Shown here: positions 9,029-18,467 of the stretch, one piece after another
Position numbering within the stretch: the stretch's first letter is position 1
Layout: every line of letters starts with the position of its first letter
Assembly (NCBI GenBank): GCA_963827085.1
Contig: CAWGZY010000001.1
Coordinates: 1 to 64,000 of the forward strand
Reading direction: 5' to 3'
From: JAGVPT01 sp963827085
GTDB taxonomy: Bacteria; Bacteroidota; Ignavibacteria; UBA10030; UBA8401
DNA length: 64,000 nt
The notes under the pieces: generated by a model
What the model was told of the DNA's origin: nothing
Databases searched by the model: none
The model's input: the letters and a program-made list of their open reading frames with translations, nothing else
Program-made: the position numbers and the translations under genes

Positions 9029-10738
9029 ATGAGCTTGCGAACTAAAGTCATAATTCCGGTCGTCGCACTTATTGTAACCGTCGCATTGGCAATCACGATT
9101 GCTAATGTAACCCTTATGGGGAGATCGGTCGAAGACGAATTTGAGAAACGAGGGATAACCGTTGCAACCAGCCTTGCGGTTCAAGGGAGAATCGGTGTGC
9201 TTCTCCAGGATTCAACGCAATTGGTGAACCTTTTAATTGGACAAATGTCCTCCGAGGAAATCAGGTCTATCGCATTCTATACCCCGAATGGCGTGAAGAT
9301 CGCGGGGCGCGGAATGGAATTGTCGGCCACCCCCAATACGCGGCAGAGATTTTCCAATGTGGCTTCTCAGATAATCAAGGGATCGAACGGGGAAGAACTA
9401 TTACTGCTTTGTGCTCCTGTATTTTCGCGAGAATCCGACCAGCGTGCATCGATGCATGGGATCGAGTCCAATGCCGTCGGCCTGGTGAAAGTCGAGATAT
9501 CCAGAAGCGGCGTCATAGAGGACAAACGCAATTCAGTTTTATTATCTCTGGGGATTTGCCTTCTCTCAATTATGACGGCATTTTTCATAGTGTTTACGAT
9601 CGTTCGAACCCTTGCACCTCTTCAAGAACTTGCTCGTCAAGCGGGGATGATTGCAGGAGGAGATCTCACGGTGGATATCGTTCAGAAGTCGAATGATGAA
9701 GTCGGTCAACTTGCATTGGCCTTTAAAGTCATGGTTGAAAATTTGCGGAAGGCCCTCGGCAAAACGATCGAGGCATCGGGTGCAGTTGCCAGCGCAAGCA
9801 GCAAGATCAGCAGCAGCACGGAAGAAATGGCAGCGGGGATGCAGGAACAAACCAATCAGGCGGGGGAGGTTTCGAGCGCCGTGGAAGAGATGACGAAGAC
9901 AATAGTGGAAAACTCGAAGAATGCAGTTCACACGGCTGAGACAGCGAAACAGGCAAAAGTAGCTGCCGAACAGGGAGGCAAGGTTGTAGAGGAGACCGTG
10001 GCCGAGATGAATCGCATCGCCAACGTGGTCAATCAATCCGCAGAGACGGTAAAAGCGCTGGGGAAATCGAGCGACCAGATAGGGGAAATTATCGGTGTGA
10101 TTGACGACATCGCGGATCAAACAAATTTACTGGCATTGAACGCCGCCATCGAGGCGGCGAGGGCCGGTGAGCAGGGGAGAGGGTTCGCAGTCGTGGCAGA
10201 TGAAGTAAGGAAATTGGCAGAGCGGACGACCACGGCGACGAAAGAAATCGCATCGATGATCAAGACGATTCAGAACGATACGATGGGTGCGGTAACGTCG
10301 ATGAATGAGGGAACGAAGCAGGTCAATGAAGGGATCAAGCTGGCGGAGATGGCCGGATTATCGTTGAAGGAGATCGTGGATTTTTCACAGAAAGTAACTG
10401 ATAAAATTGCACGGATCGCAACGGCCAGCGAGCAACAGGCAAGCAAGAGCGAGATGATTACAGGAAATTTTAAAACGATCACGCAGTGTACCCGCGAAAC
10501 CGCAGATTCGGTAGCGAGGGTGGCTGAAACTGCTTCGAATCTCAGCAGTCTCTCCGAGCAACTGCTGGCGATCACTAGACTTTTCAAGATTTCAACTGCT
10601 GCACCCCAATCACAAACATCCAAAGTCGGCGTGAATGACAGCGGACTACATACGCGTTTCCACCCGTCCAGTACAACCGGACATGATAAAGAGATGGAAA
10701 TGGACATTATCATTGAATCAAATACCGCAACCTCATGA
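9029..10738 (+). CDS. Methyl-accepting chemotaxis protein
   Basis: 569 residues. TM1 at about 7-30, a periplasmic sensor of about 135 residues, TM2 at about 170-192, HAMP to about 245, then a long coiled-coil signalling domain. The hairpin tip (DQTNLLALNAAIEAARAGEQGRGFAVVADEVRKLAERT) is the CheA/CheW contact site shared by all MCPs. Methylation-type EE/QQ pairs occur in both helices (SSSTEEMAAGMQEQ). It lacks a terminal CheR-tethering pentapeptide. ATG 9029 has an AAGGTGG site. 162 bases of the tip are about 97% identical in DNA to the second MCP (26555), suggesting duplication or conversion. The end overlaps the HEAT gene by ATGA. Confidence 0.96.
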   Translation: MSLRTKVIIPVVALIVTVALAITIANVTLMGRSVEDEFEKRGITVATSLAVQGRIGVLLQDSTQLVNLLIGQMSSEEIRSIAFYTPNGVKIAGRGMELSATPNTRQRFSNVASQIIKGSNGEELLLLCAPVFSRESDQRASMHGIESNAVGLVKVEISRSGVIEDKRNSVLLSLGICLLSIMTAFFIVFTIVRTLAPLQELARQAGMIAGGDLTVDIVQKSNDEVGQLALAFKVMVENLRKALGKTIEASGAVASASSKISSSTEEMAAGMQEQTNQAGEVSSAVEEMTKTIVENSKNAVHTAETAKQAKVAAEQGGKVVEETVAEMNRIANVVNQSAETVKALGKSSDQIGEIIGVIDDIADQTNLLALNAAIEAARAGEQGRGFAVVADEVRKLAERTTTATKEIASMIKTIQNDTMGAVTSMNEGTKQVNEGIKLAEMAGLSLKEIVDFSQKVTDKIARIATASEQQASKSEMITGNFKTITQCTRETADSVARVAETASNLSSLSEQLLAITRLFKISTAAPQSQTSKVGVNDSGLHTRFHPSSTTGHDKEMEMDIIIESNTATS

Positions 10739-12057
10739 ATACTGCAGTAAAACAACAAATAGCAACTCTTCTCACTGCCAGCGATCCCAACGCTCGGCGG
10801 AGCGCGGCTGAAGATCTGACGGAAGAAAAAGATTCCGCTGCTAACGCTGCGCTCGTTCTCGCCCTTGAGGATGAAAGCAAAGGTGTTCAGGACGCCGCCA
10901 TGCATGCACTCATCGAGATTGGCGATAAAGATGTCGCACGGTCCGTTGCCGGCCTGATCGTCAACGATAATATTGCCACACGAAACCTCGCCGCGAAAGT
11001 TCTCATCACTATCGGCACTCAGGCCATTCAGTTTCTCATCCCCTATTTAAGGGATACGAGCAAGGATACACGAAAATTCGCGGTCGATATCCTGGGAAGA
11101 ATTGGTACCGAGGAATCACTCTCACAGCTTCTCCCGTTGCTCAAGGACTCGGATCCAAATGTCAGGCACGCCACAATTGAAGCGCTGGGGCTCATCGGAA
11201 GTAAAAAAGCCACGTTGGCGCTCTGCGACGCTTTTCTTTTGGATCCATCGGCACGTGGATGTACTGCAGATGCCCTCGGAAAAATTGGGGACGCAAAAGC
11301 ACTTGGGTTTCTCACGAATTTGCTCTCCGCAGGCCTGCAGGAAACGGCAGACGATCCGTTGACGCTAAGCGCCTTGATTGAAGCTTTGGGAAAAATAGGA
11401 AATCTAGAAACTCTTGAAGAACTCCGACGGCATCTTGGAGACGTCGAAGGCGAGCTTCGGTTGATGCTTTTGGATTCCATCGTTCGGGTTGCCGAGCGCT
11501 ACGCTGAGCCGTTGCTCTTTAATAAATCACTTTGCACGGATTTGATCAAAGGTCTTCATTCGGATGACGAGAATATTCGCTTGAGTTGTGCGAAAGGACT
11601 TTCCATTTTCCGCGGCGCCTCTATTACGCGTCCGCTCATCCAGGCGTTACATGGAGATGGAGCCCTTGAGAAATTTCTCGTGGGACACCTCATCACTCGA
11701 CCCGAAACTTTCGCATTGTGTGTTGAGGCCCTTGACGAACCTGCCTGTACGAACCAGAGACAGATCATTCAACTCCTCGGCAAGATCGCATGGAATTGTG
11801 TCAATATGTTCAACCTCAATATGGAAGCCTTCGTGAATTCTGCGCTCATTCAACGTGCATTCGAAGCGGTGCGGCGCCATTGGGAGACTTCCGATGAAGA
11901 AACCAGGGAATCGATTGTCGATACCCTCTTTATTCTTGACGGCCGGCAAGCTGCAACTGCGATCAGGGAACTCGTTTCAGACCCTGAATTGTGTCTGCTT
12001 CCGCACATCATCGATCAGCTCTCGAGAACAAAGAACGTTAGCTCCTCAAACGGATGA
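10735..12057 (+). CDS. HEAT-repeat scaffold protein in the chemosensory cluster
   Basis: 440 residues made largely of HEAT/PBS-lyase-like helical repeats of about 31 residues (DPNARRSAAEDL, DTRKFAVDILGRIG, DPNVRHATIEALGLIG, GNLETLEELRRHL). No enzyme motif is seen and there is no signal peptide, so it is a cytoplasmic protein-interaction scaffold. The start overlaps the MCP stop codon (ATGA), so the two are translationally coupled. HEAT proteins are known partners in some chemosensory systems, for example Cpc7 in the Che7 system of Myxococcus. A role binding the receptor or CheR is inference. Confidence 0.85.
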   Translation: MNTAVKQQIATLLTASDPNARRSAAEDLTEEKDSAANAALVLALEDESKGVQDAAMHALIEIGDKDVARSVAGLIVNDNIATRNLAAKVLITIGTQAIQFLIPYLRDTSKDTRKFAVDILGRIGTEESLSQLLPLLKDSDPNVRHATIEALGLIGSKKATLALCDAFLLDPSARGCTADALGKIGDAKALGFLTNLLSAGLQETADDPLTLSALIEALGKIGNLETLEELRRHLGDVEGELRLMLLDSIVRVAERYAEPLLFNKSLCTDLIKGLHSDDENIRLSCAKGLSIFRGASITRPLIQALHGDGALEKFLVGHLITRPETFALCVEALDEPACTNQRQIIQLLGKIAWNCVNMFNLNMEAFVNSALIQRAFEAVRRHWETSDEETRESIVDTLFILDGRQAATAIRELVSDPELCLLPHIIDQLSRTKNVSSSNG

Positions 12058-12069
12058 AACAATTGACAA

Positions 12070-13056
12070 ATGGTTAACAGACCAAAGAATTGGCAGCAGC
12101 TATTATTGTCCGCAACTCAGACGGAAACGCATGTCCCGGATTCGGTGTGCAATGGTAATGTATTTCGACATAAGGGGTCAGAATTGAACGATACAAATGC
12201 ATTTGACGTATACGCAGAATCAAACACACTGAACGGGCTCACGATCCAGACGTTCAAGTCGCTTAGTGCATTCATCTACGAGCGAACTGGAATTTTCTAT
12301 CCGGAGAAAAAGAAGTATTTGCTTGAAGCAAGGATACGGAAACGTCTCCAGACTCTGGGGATTCAAGACTTTGAAGAATACGACAGATACCTGCGGTATG
12401 GCCAGCATCAGGACAACGAGTTTAGTTTTCTCTACAGCGTCATTACAACTAACGAGACGTCTTTTTTCAGGAACGTTCCTCAGCTGGAAGCTTTCGCAGC
12501 ATATGTAGTTCCGTCCCTCATCGAGTCTCACGGAGATTCGGTTGTACGCATCTGGAGTGCCGGATCATCCTCAGGAGAGGAAGCGTACAGCTACGCCTTA
12601 CTGTACCTCGAGCGTCTGCTCCCGGCATATCCGGGGCTTAGAATAGAAATTGTCGGAACAGATATCAGTCATTCTGTGCTCGAGACGGCCCGGGCAGGAG
12701 AGTACGGACGATACGCGATTCGCAATCTTCCGCAGAATTATCTCGACAAATACTTCGTCATTGATGGCGAACGATACCTACTGCAAGAAGAAGTAAAAAA
12801 AATCGTCACATTTCAGAATCTAAATCTGATGGACCGTCAACAAGTGCGGTCGATGAAGAATTTTCACATCATTCTTTGCTGCAATGTTTTAATCTATTTC
12901 GATCAGAAGGCAAAGATTCAGGTCGTCGCAGACTTGTACAACTGCCTCAACTTCGGGGGATTCTTTTTCGTCGGGTTCTCAGAACTGTTGCATGGGATTT
13001 CATCAGCCTTTAGGCTGATCAGTTATCCACATACGACAGGTTACAGGAAGGAATAA
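12070..13056 (+). CDS. cheR: CheR chemoreceptor glutamate methyltransferase
   Basis: 328 residues from ATG 12070; an in-frame TTG at 12184 with AAGGGG upstream is an alternative and would remove a poorly conserved 38-residue leader. N-terminal helical CheR_N domain (FKSLSAFIYERTGIFYPEKKKYLLEARIRKRL) is followed by the SAM-dependent methyltransferase domain: ETSFFRN, IWSAGSSSGEEAYSYA (SAM site; Cys of the usual AGCSSGEE is Ser here), VGTDIS and ILCCNVLIYFD. It transfers methyl groups from SAM to receptor glutamates, opposing CheB (17265). Confidence 0.95.
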   Translation: MVNRPKNWQQLLLSATQTETHVPDSVCNGNVFRHKGSELNDTNAFDVYAESNTLNGLTIQTFKSLSAFIYERTGIFYPEKKKYLLEARIRKRLQTLGIQDFEEYDRYLRYGQHQDNEFSFLYSVITTNETSFFRNVPQLEAFAAYVVPSLIESHGDSVVRIWSAGSSSGEEAYSYALLYLERLLPAYPGLRIEIVGTDISHSVLETARAGEYGRYAIRNLPQNYLDKYFVIDGERYLLQEEVKKIVTFQNLNLMDRQQVRSMKNFHIILCCNVLIYFDQKAKIQVVADLYNCLNFGGFFFVGFSELLHGISSAFRLISYPHTTGYRKE

Positions 13057-13063
13057 AAAGCTC

Positions 13064-13429
13064 ATGGATAAAGTCGTTCTCGTCGTTGATGATTCAGCAA
13101 CAGTAAGAAAATTTGTCTCCACCTCCCTCCGCTTATCGGGCTGCAGAGTCGTGACAGCCTGTGACGGTATGGAGGCGTTGGAGAAATTGCCAAGTGAAAA
13201 TATCGATGTGATCATTACGGACCTGAATATGCCGGACATGGACGGGTACGAATTCATCAAAAATCTACGCACATCGCCGGAGTATCAAAGTATCCCGGTC
13301 ATTATTCTCTCTTCGCTAACAGATCAAGCTGAGAAGGATCGAGCGTTGCATCTTGGCGTATGCTCATATATGGAGAAACCTTTTACAATTGAATCTATTC
13401 AACAGGAGGTTGCTCGTTGCACACTATGA
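13064..13429 (+). CDS. CheY-like single-domain response regulator
   Basis: 121 residues, receiver domain only: acidic pair D9/D10, phosphoacceptor D53 in ITDLNMPDMDG, switch Ser in ILSS and conserved Lys in YMEKPF. It begins 7 bases after cheR. With a second CheY at 13502, it could be a phosphate sink or address a different target. Confidence 0.93.
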   Translation: MDKVVLVVDDSATVRKFVSTSLRLSGCRVVTACDGMEALEKLPSENIDVIITDLNMPDMDGYEFIKNLRTSPEYQSIPVIILSSLTDQAEKDRALHLGVCSYMEKPFTIESIQQEVARCTL

Positions 13430-13501
13430 CCGGCGATTGTGCGGAGATAAAGCGGATATAAAACACAATGATAGTTTCTCAATCTGATAAGGATAATTAC
13501 T

Positions 13502-13891
13502 ATGGCATCTGTTAAGTTTCTCATTGTCGACGACTCAATCACAATTCGTCGAATCATCGTCAACGCGTTAAAAATCGTCGGTTATCTCGATGTTGTCGAG
13601 GCATCGAATGGCAAGGAAGCTCTCGTAAAACTGGAGGCCGGAAATGTCGATTTCCTGATAACGGATTGGAATATGCCGGAGATGAACGGGCTCGACCTCA
13701 CGAAAGAAATTAGAAAAACTCCGGCGCTCATGAATCTTCCGATCCTCATGATTACCACACGTGGCACGGAGACAGACGTCATTGACGCGCTTCAGGCAAA
13801 GGTCAACAGTTACATCGTGAAGCCTTTTACTCCTCAAGAACTCAAAGAAAAGATTGATGAGGTTATGAACATTGTTCTCGCATCATCCTGA
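13502..13891 (+). CDS. cheY: Chemotaxis response regulator CheY
   Basis: 129 residues, receiver only. D10/D11, phosphoacceptor D55 in ITDWNMPEMNGLDL, Thr in MITTRG and Lys in YIVKPFTPQEL. The DWNMPxMNGL and TTRGTE signatures are those of flagellar-type CheY, so this is the better candidate for the output regulator of CheA at 15456. AAGGA precedes the ATG. Confidence 0.94.
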   Translation: MASVKFLIVDDSITIRRIIVNALKIVGYLDVVEASNGKEALVKLEAGNVDFLITDWNMPEMNGLDLTKEIRKTPALMNLPILMITTRGTETDVIDALQAKVNSYIVKPFTPQELKEKIDEVMNIVLASS

Positions 13892-13926
13892 TTCAAACCG
13901 GTGCTACAGACAAAAAAGGACAGTGT

Positions 13927-14721
13927 ATGACCCAAATCTCCGTACAAGAAAAAAGGAGTGTACCAGTCATGAGTATGAATGTAAGAGAGTTGGATGACGT
14001 GCTCCAAAAAGTCGCAGAACTCAGAGTCTTCTTCGATTTTGGTCAAAAAACGGTTCCAATGTTGGACGATGTTGCAGCGTTTGTGGGCGAAATCGGACCT
14101 GCAATAGAAAGCATGAAGGCGCTCGTGCACGTGGCATCCACAAAAATCCCGAAGGCCTCGGAACAGCTCATGCGCGTGAATCAAACATCTGAACAAGCTT
14201 CAAATGACATCCTTAATACCGTGGACCGGATGGTCTCTATCATTGAAGAGATGGAGAATCAAGGTTCTGCCGAATCGTCGCCTGAAGGGGCCCGCCGGAC
14301 AGCGGCGAAGGTTGCTCAATCCATCAACATCCTTGTCGAAAAATCCGGCTGGGACGACGACGTGCGCGAATTACTGAGCAATTGGGAGCTGTATTGTCAG
14401 AGTATGAAAGGAGGGAATTCAATGCCCGATATGCGATCGAAGCTCGCCCAATTGCGCAAGGATTGCACAGATGTCATGATGGCACTTCAGGTTCAGGACA
14501 TTACGGGCCAGCAGATTTCTGTGGTGATAGGTACCATGCAGGCGTTGGGGGATGTGCTGAACGGCCTCATGGAGCATTTCGCCGACGTTGCGGAATTTGC
14601 CAGAGTATCGTCCGATATCCCGGCAGCTCCAACTTTCGAAAATGTGGGTGCGGACGAAAGGAAGAAACTCGTAGAATCTCTTTTGGTAAAGGCACGTACG
14701 GGGGAATTGCTGCCGCATTGA
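13927..14721 (+). CDS. cheZ: CheZ-like CheY-P phosphatase, first copy
   Basis: 264 residues, almost entirely helical. Two long helices (about 60-120 and 150-235) would form the CheZ four-helix bundle. The catalytic motif is MALQVQDITGQQI, with D191 and Q195 matching Asp143/Gln147 of E. coli CheZ, where the glutamine positions water for CheY-P hydrolysis. An AAGGA site lies 6 bases before ATG 13927; an internal ATG at 13969 also has a site. It follows cheY directly and precedes a second paralogue. Confidence 0.85.
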   Translation: MTQISVQEKRSVPVMSMNVRELDDVLQKVAELRVFFDFGQKTVPMLDDVAAFVGEIGPAIESMKALVHVASTKIPKASEQLMRVNQTSEQASNDILNTVDRMVSIIEEMENQGSAESSPEGARRTAAKVAQSINILVEKSGWDDDVRELLSNWELYCQSMKGGNSMPDMRSKLAQLRKDCTDVMMALQVQDITGQQISVVIGTMQALGDVLNGLMEHFADVAEFARVSSDIPAAPTFENVGADERKKLVESLLVKARTGELLPH

Positions 14722-14789
14722 AAGGCGGGAATCTCAATCCATGCGCTATAGATTTTCTAAAAACTATCTCTGAGGAAGAAGTTACCCCT

Positions 14790-15410
14790 ATGGTTGAACG
14801 AATGAATGAATCGACATTTACCGGAACTACCGAAAACGTAATTCAGGCGCTCCAAAAAGTGATCACCTTGTTAGACAAAATCAAAGGCACCATCCAGGAA
14901 AGTTCAGGTAAAATACCGAAGGCAGCAGTTCAATTGAATACCGTCACGCAGGCAACAGAAATGGCGACGGTAGAGATCCTGAATGTTCTAGACACGTTGG
15001 GGTGCAAGATCGAAAGTATCGATAGCAGGCTTCTCGATTTGAGAAAACAGCTTCCTCATAGTCACGATGCCGTTGCCGATGACATTGCCGGCCTTTTGCG
15101 AGAAGTGAAAGACGACACGATGAATATCACGATGGCGATGCAAGTGCAGGACATCACTGCTCAAAAGATTGCGGCGGCGAACCACCTGATCGAATCAGTC
15201 CGTCTCGAACTCCTCCACGAGCTCGACTACTTCGAAACGGCAAGTGGTAAAAGCGGCCAGTCGGAAGCGGCAGTTTCTCTATCTGGAAACGGCGGAGACG
15301 CCCCTGCAGCGTTTGACAAGGATGCTTCATTTCGAAAAACTCAGCGGGAACAAGACAACATTGACCGAGTCGTTTCAGAATGGCGAGAAAAAAAAATTGC
15401 AAAAGGCTAA
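14790..15410 (+). CDS. CheZ-like phosphatase, second copy
   Basis: 206 residues from ATG 14790. An in-frame TTG at 14718 overlapping the previous stop (TTGA) would add 24 residues and is a real alternative. The helical architecture repeats that of the gene before it (TENVIQALQKVITLLDKIKG, KIPKAAVQLNTVTQATEMA), and the motif MAMQVQDITAQKI keeps D121 and Q125 with the catalytic D-x3-Q spacing. The C-terminal 50 residues are low-complexity and end in a short basic helix (VSEWREKKIAKG) that could dock CheY-P. Two adjacent CheZ-like genes are uncommon; they may act on the two CheY proteins separately. Confidence 0.8.
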   Translation: MVERMNESTFTGTTENVIQALQKVITLLDKIKGTIQESSGKIPKAAVQLNTVTQATEMATVEILNVLDTLGCKIESIDSRLLDLRKQLPHSHDAVADDIAGLLREVKDDTMNITMAMQVQDITAQKIAAANHLIESVRLELLHELDYFETASGKSGQSEAAVSLSGNGGDAPAAFDKDASFRKTQREQDNIDRVVSEWREKKIAKG

Positions 15411-15455
15411 ATTTGTCCGGGTCGGAAAAAATCTTCCATAGGATGGACTTACAGC

Positions 15456-17234
15456 ATGACTGAAAAACCTTCATACAATGCTCCGAACAATGGCTCAGGC
15501 AGTCTCGACCCAGAAATGCTCGAGATTTTTGAAAGCTTCTTGGTAGAATCGGACGAAATTCTCGAAGAGATGGGCCGGGATGTACTGGAGCTCGAAAAGC
15601 GCCCGTTCGACGTCGATGTTCTCAATCGCATATTCCGGGTCGCGCATACACTCAAAGGTACGTCGGGATTCCTCGGATACCAGCAAATAGCCGACTTTGC
15701 ACACGCGCTTGAGGACCTCCTCAATAAGCTGAGAAAGAGGGAAGTCCCAGTCAATACTTTGACCATCGACATCTTTTTTGATGCCTACGATGTTCTAAGA
15801 GAACTTCTCAGCAGGGTAAAGAAAAACAATCATGAACCGATGGACTTGGCTCGGATCATGGCAAAGCTGGAATCCTTGATACACGGTCAGGGGTTGCCCG
15901 ACTTAGTCACTCTTTCAACTCCCAATGCGGCAGTTATGGATGAAACGCAACGGGCTGAAATTGCAGGCCAACAGCGGTCCGCGGACACCACCGTACGGGT
16001 CGATGTTCTCCGACTGGATGATCTTATGAATCTCGTCGGCGAGCTTGTTCTCGCAAGAAATCGTTTATCACAATCGGCACATCATCTCGTTGAAGGTTGC
16101 GATGCGATTGCAGGCGTGAGAGATATCCACGAATCGAGTCAGCAGATTGATTTCATCACGACCGAGCTTCAGATGGCAGTCATGAAAACGCGCATGGTTC
16201 CTGTTGCTAAAGTATTTAACAAGCTGCCTCGCCTCGTCAGAGAACTTTCTCGCGATACGGAGAAGGAAATCGATCTGCAAATCTACGGTAAGGAGACTGA
16301 GCTCGACAAATCTATCATGGAGGAACTCAACGATCCACTCATCCATATCATTCGCAACGCCGTCGATCACGGGATCGAGAGTCCGGACGACCGAGTCAAA
16401 GCACGAAAGTTACGGCAGGGAACAATCATTGTCAACGCAGAACACGATGGAAATCATATTGTCATTTCCATAGAAGATGATGGACGCGGCATGGATGCCG
16501 AAGTTCTCAAAGCCAAAGCCATAGAAAAAGGAATCATCTCAGCCGATCGTGGCCGGGAAATGAGCGATCGGGAAGCATTCAATCTTGTCTTCACGCCGGG
16601 ATTCAGCACTGCAAAAACTGTTACGAACATATCGGGCCGGGGCGTAGGGATGGACATCGTCCGGACAAACGTCGCAAAGCTGAAGGGACTTATTGAGATC
16701 GATTCGATGGTAGGACGTGGCACCGTGTTGACGCTAAAGCTTCCGCTAACCCTGGCGATTATCCAGGGACTGCTCGTGAAGGCATCGGGAGAAATCTTCG
16801 CAATTCCCCTCAGTTCCGTCGTCGAAGTAGTCCGTGTTCGTTCGAGTGAATTCAACTCGGTAGGAAACCGAAAAATCATGAGGTTAAGAGAGTCGGTAGT
16901 TGCTGTTGGATGGATGTCCGATGTTCTGGGCCTCGCAGAGCGGCGGCCTGCTCCCGAGTGGTCTCATGTGGTCGTTGTCGGTTGGTCCGACCAGAGGTTT
17001 GGAATTGTCGTTGATGAATTCTTAGGACAGAGAGAGATTGTCATCAAATCACTGGGCGATCTTTTGGGGGACATCCCTGCCATCGGCGGTTCAACGATCC
17101 TGGGCGATGGGAGAGTCATTCTTATTCTGGATGTTGGTCAGTTCATGAGGATGTTTGACGGCCAAGAGACCCGAGTGATGACAAACGATCGTTCTGAAGA
17201 ATCATGCATGTCAAGCGTTATTGAACGGCCATGA
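15456..17234 (+). CDS. cheA: Chemotaxis histidine kinase CheA
   Basis: 592 residues. P1/HPt domain (about 18-125) with VAHTLKGTSGFLG, His64 being the phosphosite; no obvious P2 CheY-docking domain, just a short linker; P3 dimerisation with LMNLVGELVLARNRL and VMKTRMVPV; P4 ATPase with DPLIHIIRNAVDHGIE, EDDGRGMD and GRGVGMDIV; P5 CheW-like domain at the C-terminus (FAIPLSSVVEVV). It autophosphorylates under MCP/CheW control and passes phosphate to CheY and CheB. The small size comes from the missing P2. Confidence 0.97.
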   Translation: MTEKPSYNAPNNGSGSLDPEMLEIFESFLVESDEILEEMGRDVLELEKRPFDVDVLNRIFRVAHTLKGTSGFLGYQQIADFAHALEDLLNKLRKREVPVNTLTIDIFFDAYDVLRELLSRVKKNNHEPMDLARIMAKLESLIHGQGLPDLVTLSTPNAAVMDETQRAEIAGQQRSADTTVRVDVLRLDDLMNLVGELVLARNRLSQSAHHLVEGCDAIAGVRDIHESSQQIDFITTELQMAVMKTRMVPVAKVFNKLPRLVRELSRDTEKEIDLQIYGKETELDKSIMEELNDPLIHIIRNAVDHGIESPDDRVKARKLRQGTIIVNAEHDGNHIVISIEDDGRGMDAEVLKAKAIEKGIISADRGREMSDREAFNLVFTPGFSTAKTVTNISGRGVGMDIVRTNVAKLKGLIEIDSMVGRGTVLTLKLPLTLAIIQGLLVKASGEIFAIPLSSVVEVVRVRSSEFNSVGNRKIMRLRESVVAVGWMSDVLGLAERRPAPEWSHVVVVGWSDQRFGIVVDEFLGQREIVIKSLGDLLGDIPAIGGSTILGDGRVILILDVGQFMRMFDGQETRVMTNDRSEESCMSSVIERP

Positions 17235-17264
17235 AGATAGGTTCTGGCAAATCTCGGAGATTCG

Positions 17265-18374
17265 GTGGTTACCATGAGTGAGAAGTCTAGCCCGATAACA
17301 GTTCTTGTTGTTGATGATTCTGCATTTATGCGCAAATCAATTTCGTTGATGCTTGAATCGGATCCAGAAATCAGCGTGCTGGCGACAGCGCGCGACGGCA
17401 GAGATGCCATCGACAAAATCAAAGGTCTCAATCCGGATCTGGTAACTCTCGACGTCGAGATGCCGAATCTAGACGGGTTGTCGGCGCTCAAAATCATCAT
17501 GAAAGAATGTCCCGTTCCTGTCTTGATGGTGAGTTCGATGACGACTGAGGGGGCAGACGCGACATTTGAAGCCTTGGATATTGGAGCGATCGATTTCATC
17601 CCCAAAGATCTTTCTTCGGGATCCGCCAATATCATCAAAGTGAGAGATGAGCTTATTGCAAAGGTGAAAGCCATAGCTCGTAGCAAATCGTTGTCGGCAC
17701 GTTTCTTTTCGGGAAAACGAGCTTCGACGGAAACTCAAAGTTTGTCAGCCAATAAAAACCTACCGATACTGGATGCTCAGCAGGATTTTGAGGCGGTATT
17801 GGTCGGGATTTCGACCGGGGGGCCGAAGGCTCTTTTCCAATTTTTGCCGCAATTGCCGGCCAGTTTTCCCTTGGGTATTGCCATTGTTCAGCACATGCCT
17901 CCGCATTTTACAAAGTCAATGGCCGATCGCTTAGATGGGCTTTGTGAGTTGACGGTGAAAGAAGCGAAAACCGGCGACAAACTTCTTCCTGGGACGGTTC
18001 TGATTGCGCAAGGAGGCCGGCAGATGACTTTTGAAGCGGGTGATGAGTCGTTGACAGCGATCATTTCGGACGAACCCACATCTTCTATTTATCGACCGTC
18101 TGCCGACATCATGATGGTTTCTGCTGCCAACGCAGTGACCAAGCCGTTCGTTGGTCTCATCATGACGGGAATGGGTAAAGATGGCCTTCATGGATTGCGG
18201 TTGATCAAGAAAAAAGGTGGATGCGTTATTGCTCAAAACGAGCAATCTTGCATTGTCTACGGAATGCCCAAAGCCGCAGTTGATGATGGAATCGCGGACT
18301 ACGTTCTTCCGCTTGAGCAGATCCCTTCAGCCTTACTTATGATCGCCGGTGAAAGAAGCGAAATACATGTATAA
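17265..18374 (+). CDS. cheB: CheB receptor methylesterase/deamidase
   Basis: 369 residues from GTG 17265, which has GGAG five bases upstream; ATG 17274 (three codons later) is the alternative. N-terminal receiver domain (VLVVDDSAFMRKS, TLDVEMPNLDG with the phospho-Asp), a linker, then the CheB esterase domain: VGISTGGPKAL (catalytic Ser), IVQHMPPHFTKSMADRL (catalytic His) and GLIMTGMGKDGLHGL (catalytic Asp). It removes methyl groups added by CheR when phosphorylated by CheA, giving adaptation. Confidence 0.96.
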   Translation: MVTMSEKSSPITVLVVDDSAFMRKSISLMLESDPEISVLATARDGRDAIDKIKGLNPDLVTLDVEMPNLDGLSALKIIMKECPVPVLMVSSMTTEGADATFEALDIGAIDFIPKDLSSGSANIIKVRDELIAKVKAIARSKSLSARFFSGKRASTETQSLSANKNLPILDAQQDFEAVLVGISTGGPKALFQFLPQLPASFPLGIAIVQHMPPHFTKSMADRLDGLCELTVKEAKTGDKLLPGTVLIAQGGRQMTFEAGDESLTAIISDEPTSSIYRPSADIMMVSAANAVTKPFVGLIMTGMGKDGLHGLRLIKKKGGCVIAQNEQSCIVYGMPKAAVDDGIADYVLPLEQIPSALLMIAGERSEIHV

Positions 18375-18467
18375 CTCTCATCGGAAAAAAGAGCGACAGA
18401 TTTTTGAAATGAGAAATTTATCCAAACGCCTGTTACGTTGCGAAACTTCATTATGAAGGAGAAGAAA

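Noticed and set aside
9566..10120. Long antisense open frame over the first MCP
   Set aside because: Shadow of the conserved signalling domain on the sense strand.
14382..14789. N-terminal extension of the second CheZ-like gene
   Set aside because: Most of it overlaps the first CheZ gene in another frame with no homology; the gene more likely begins at 14790 or at TTG 14718.
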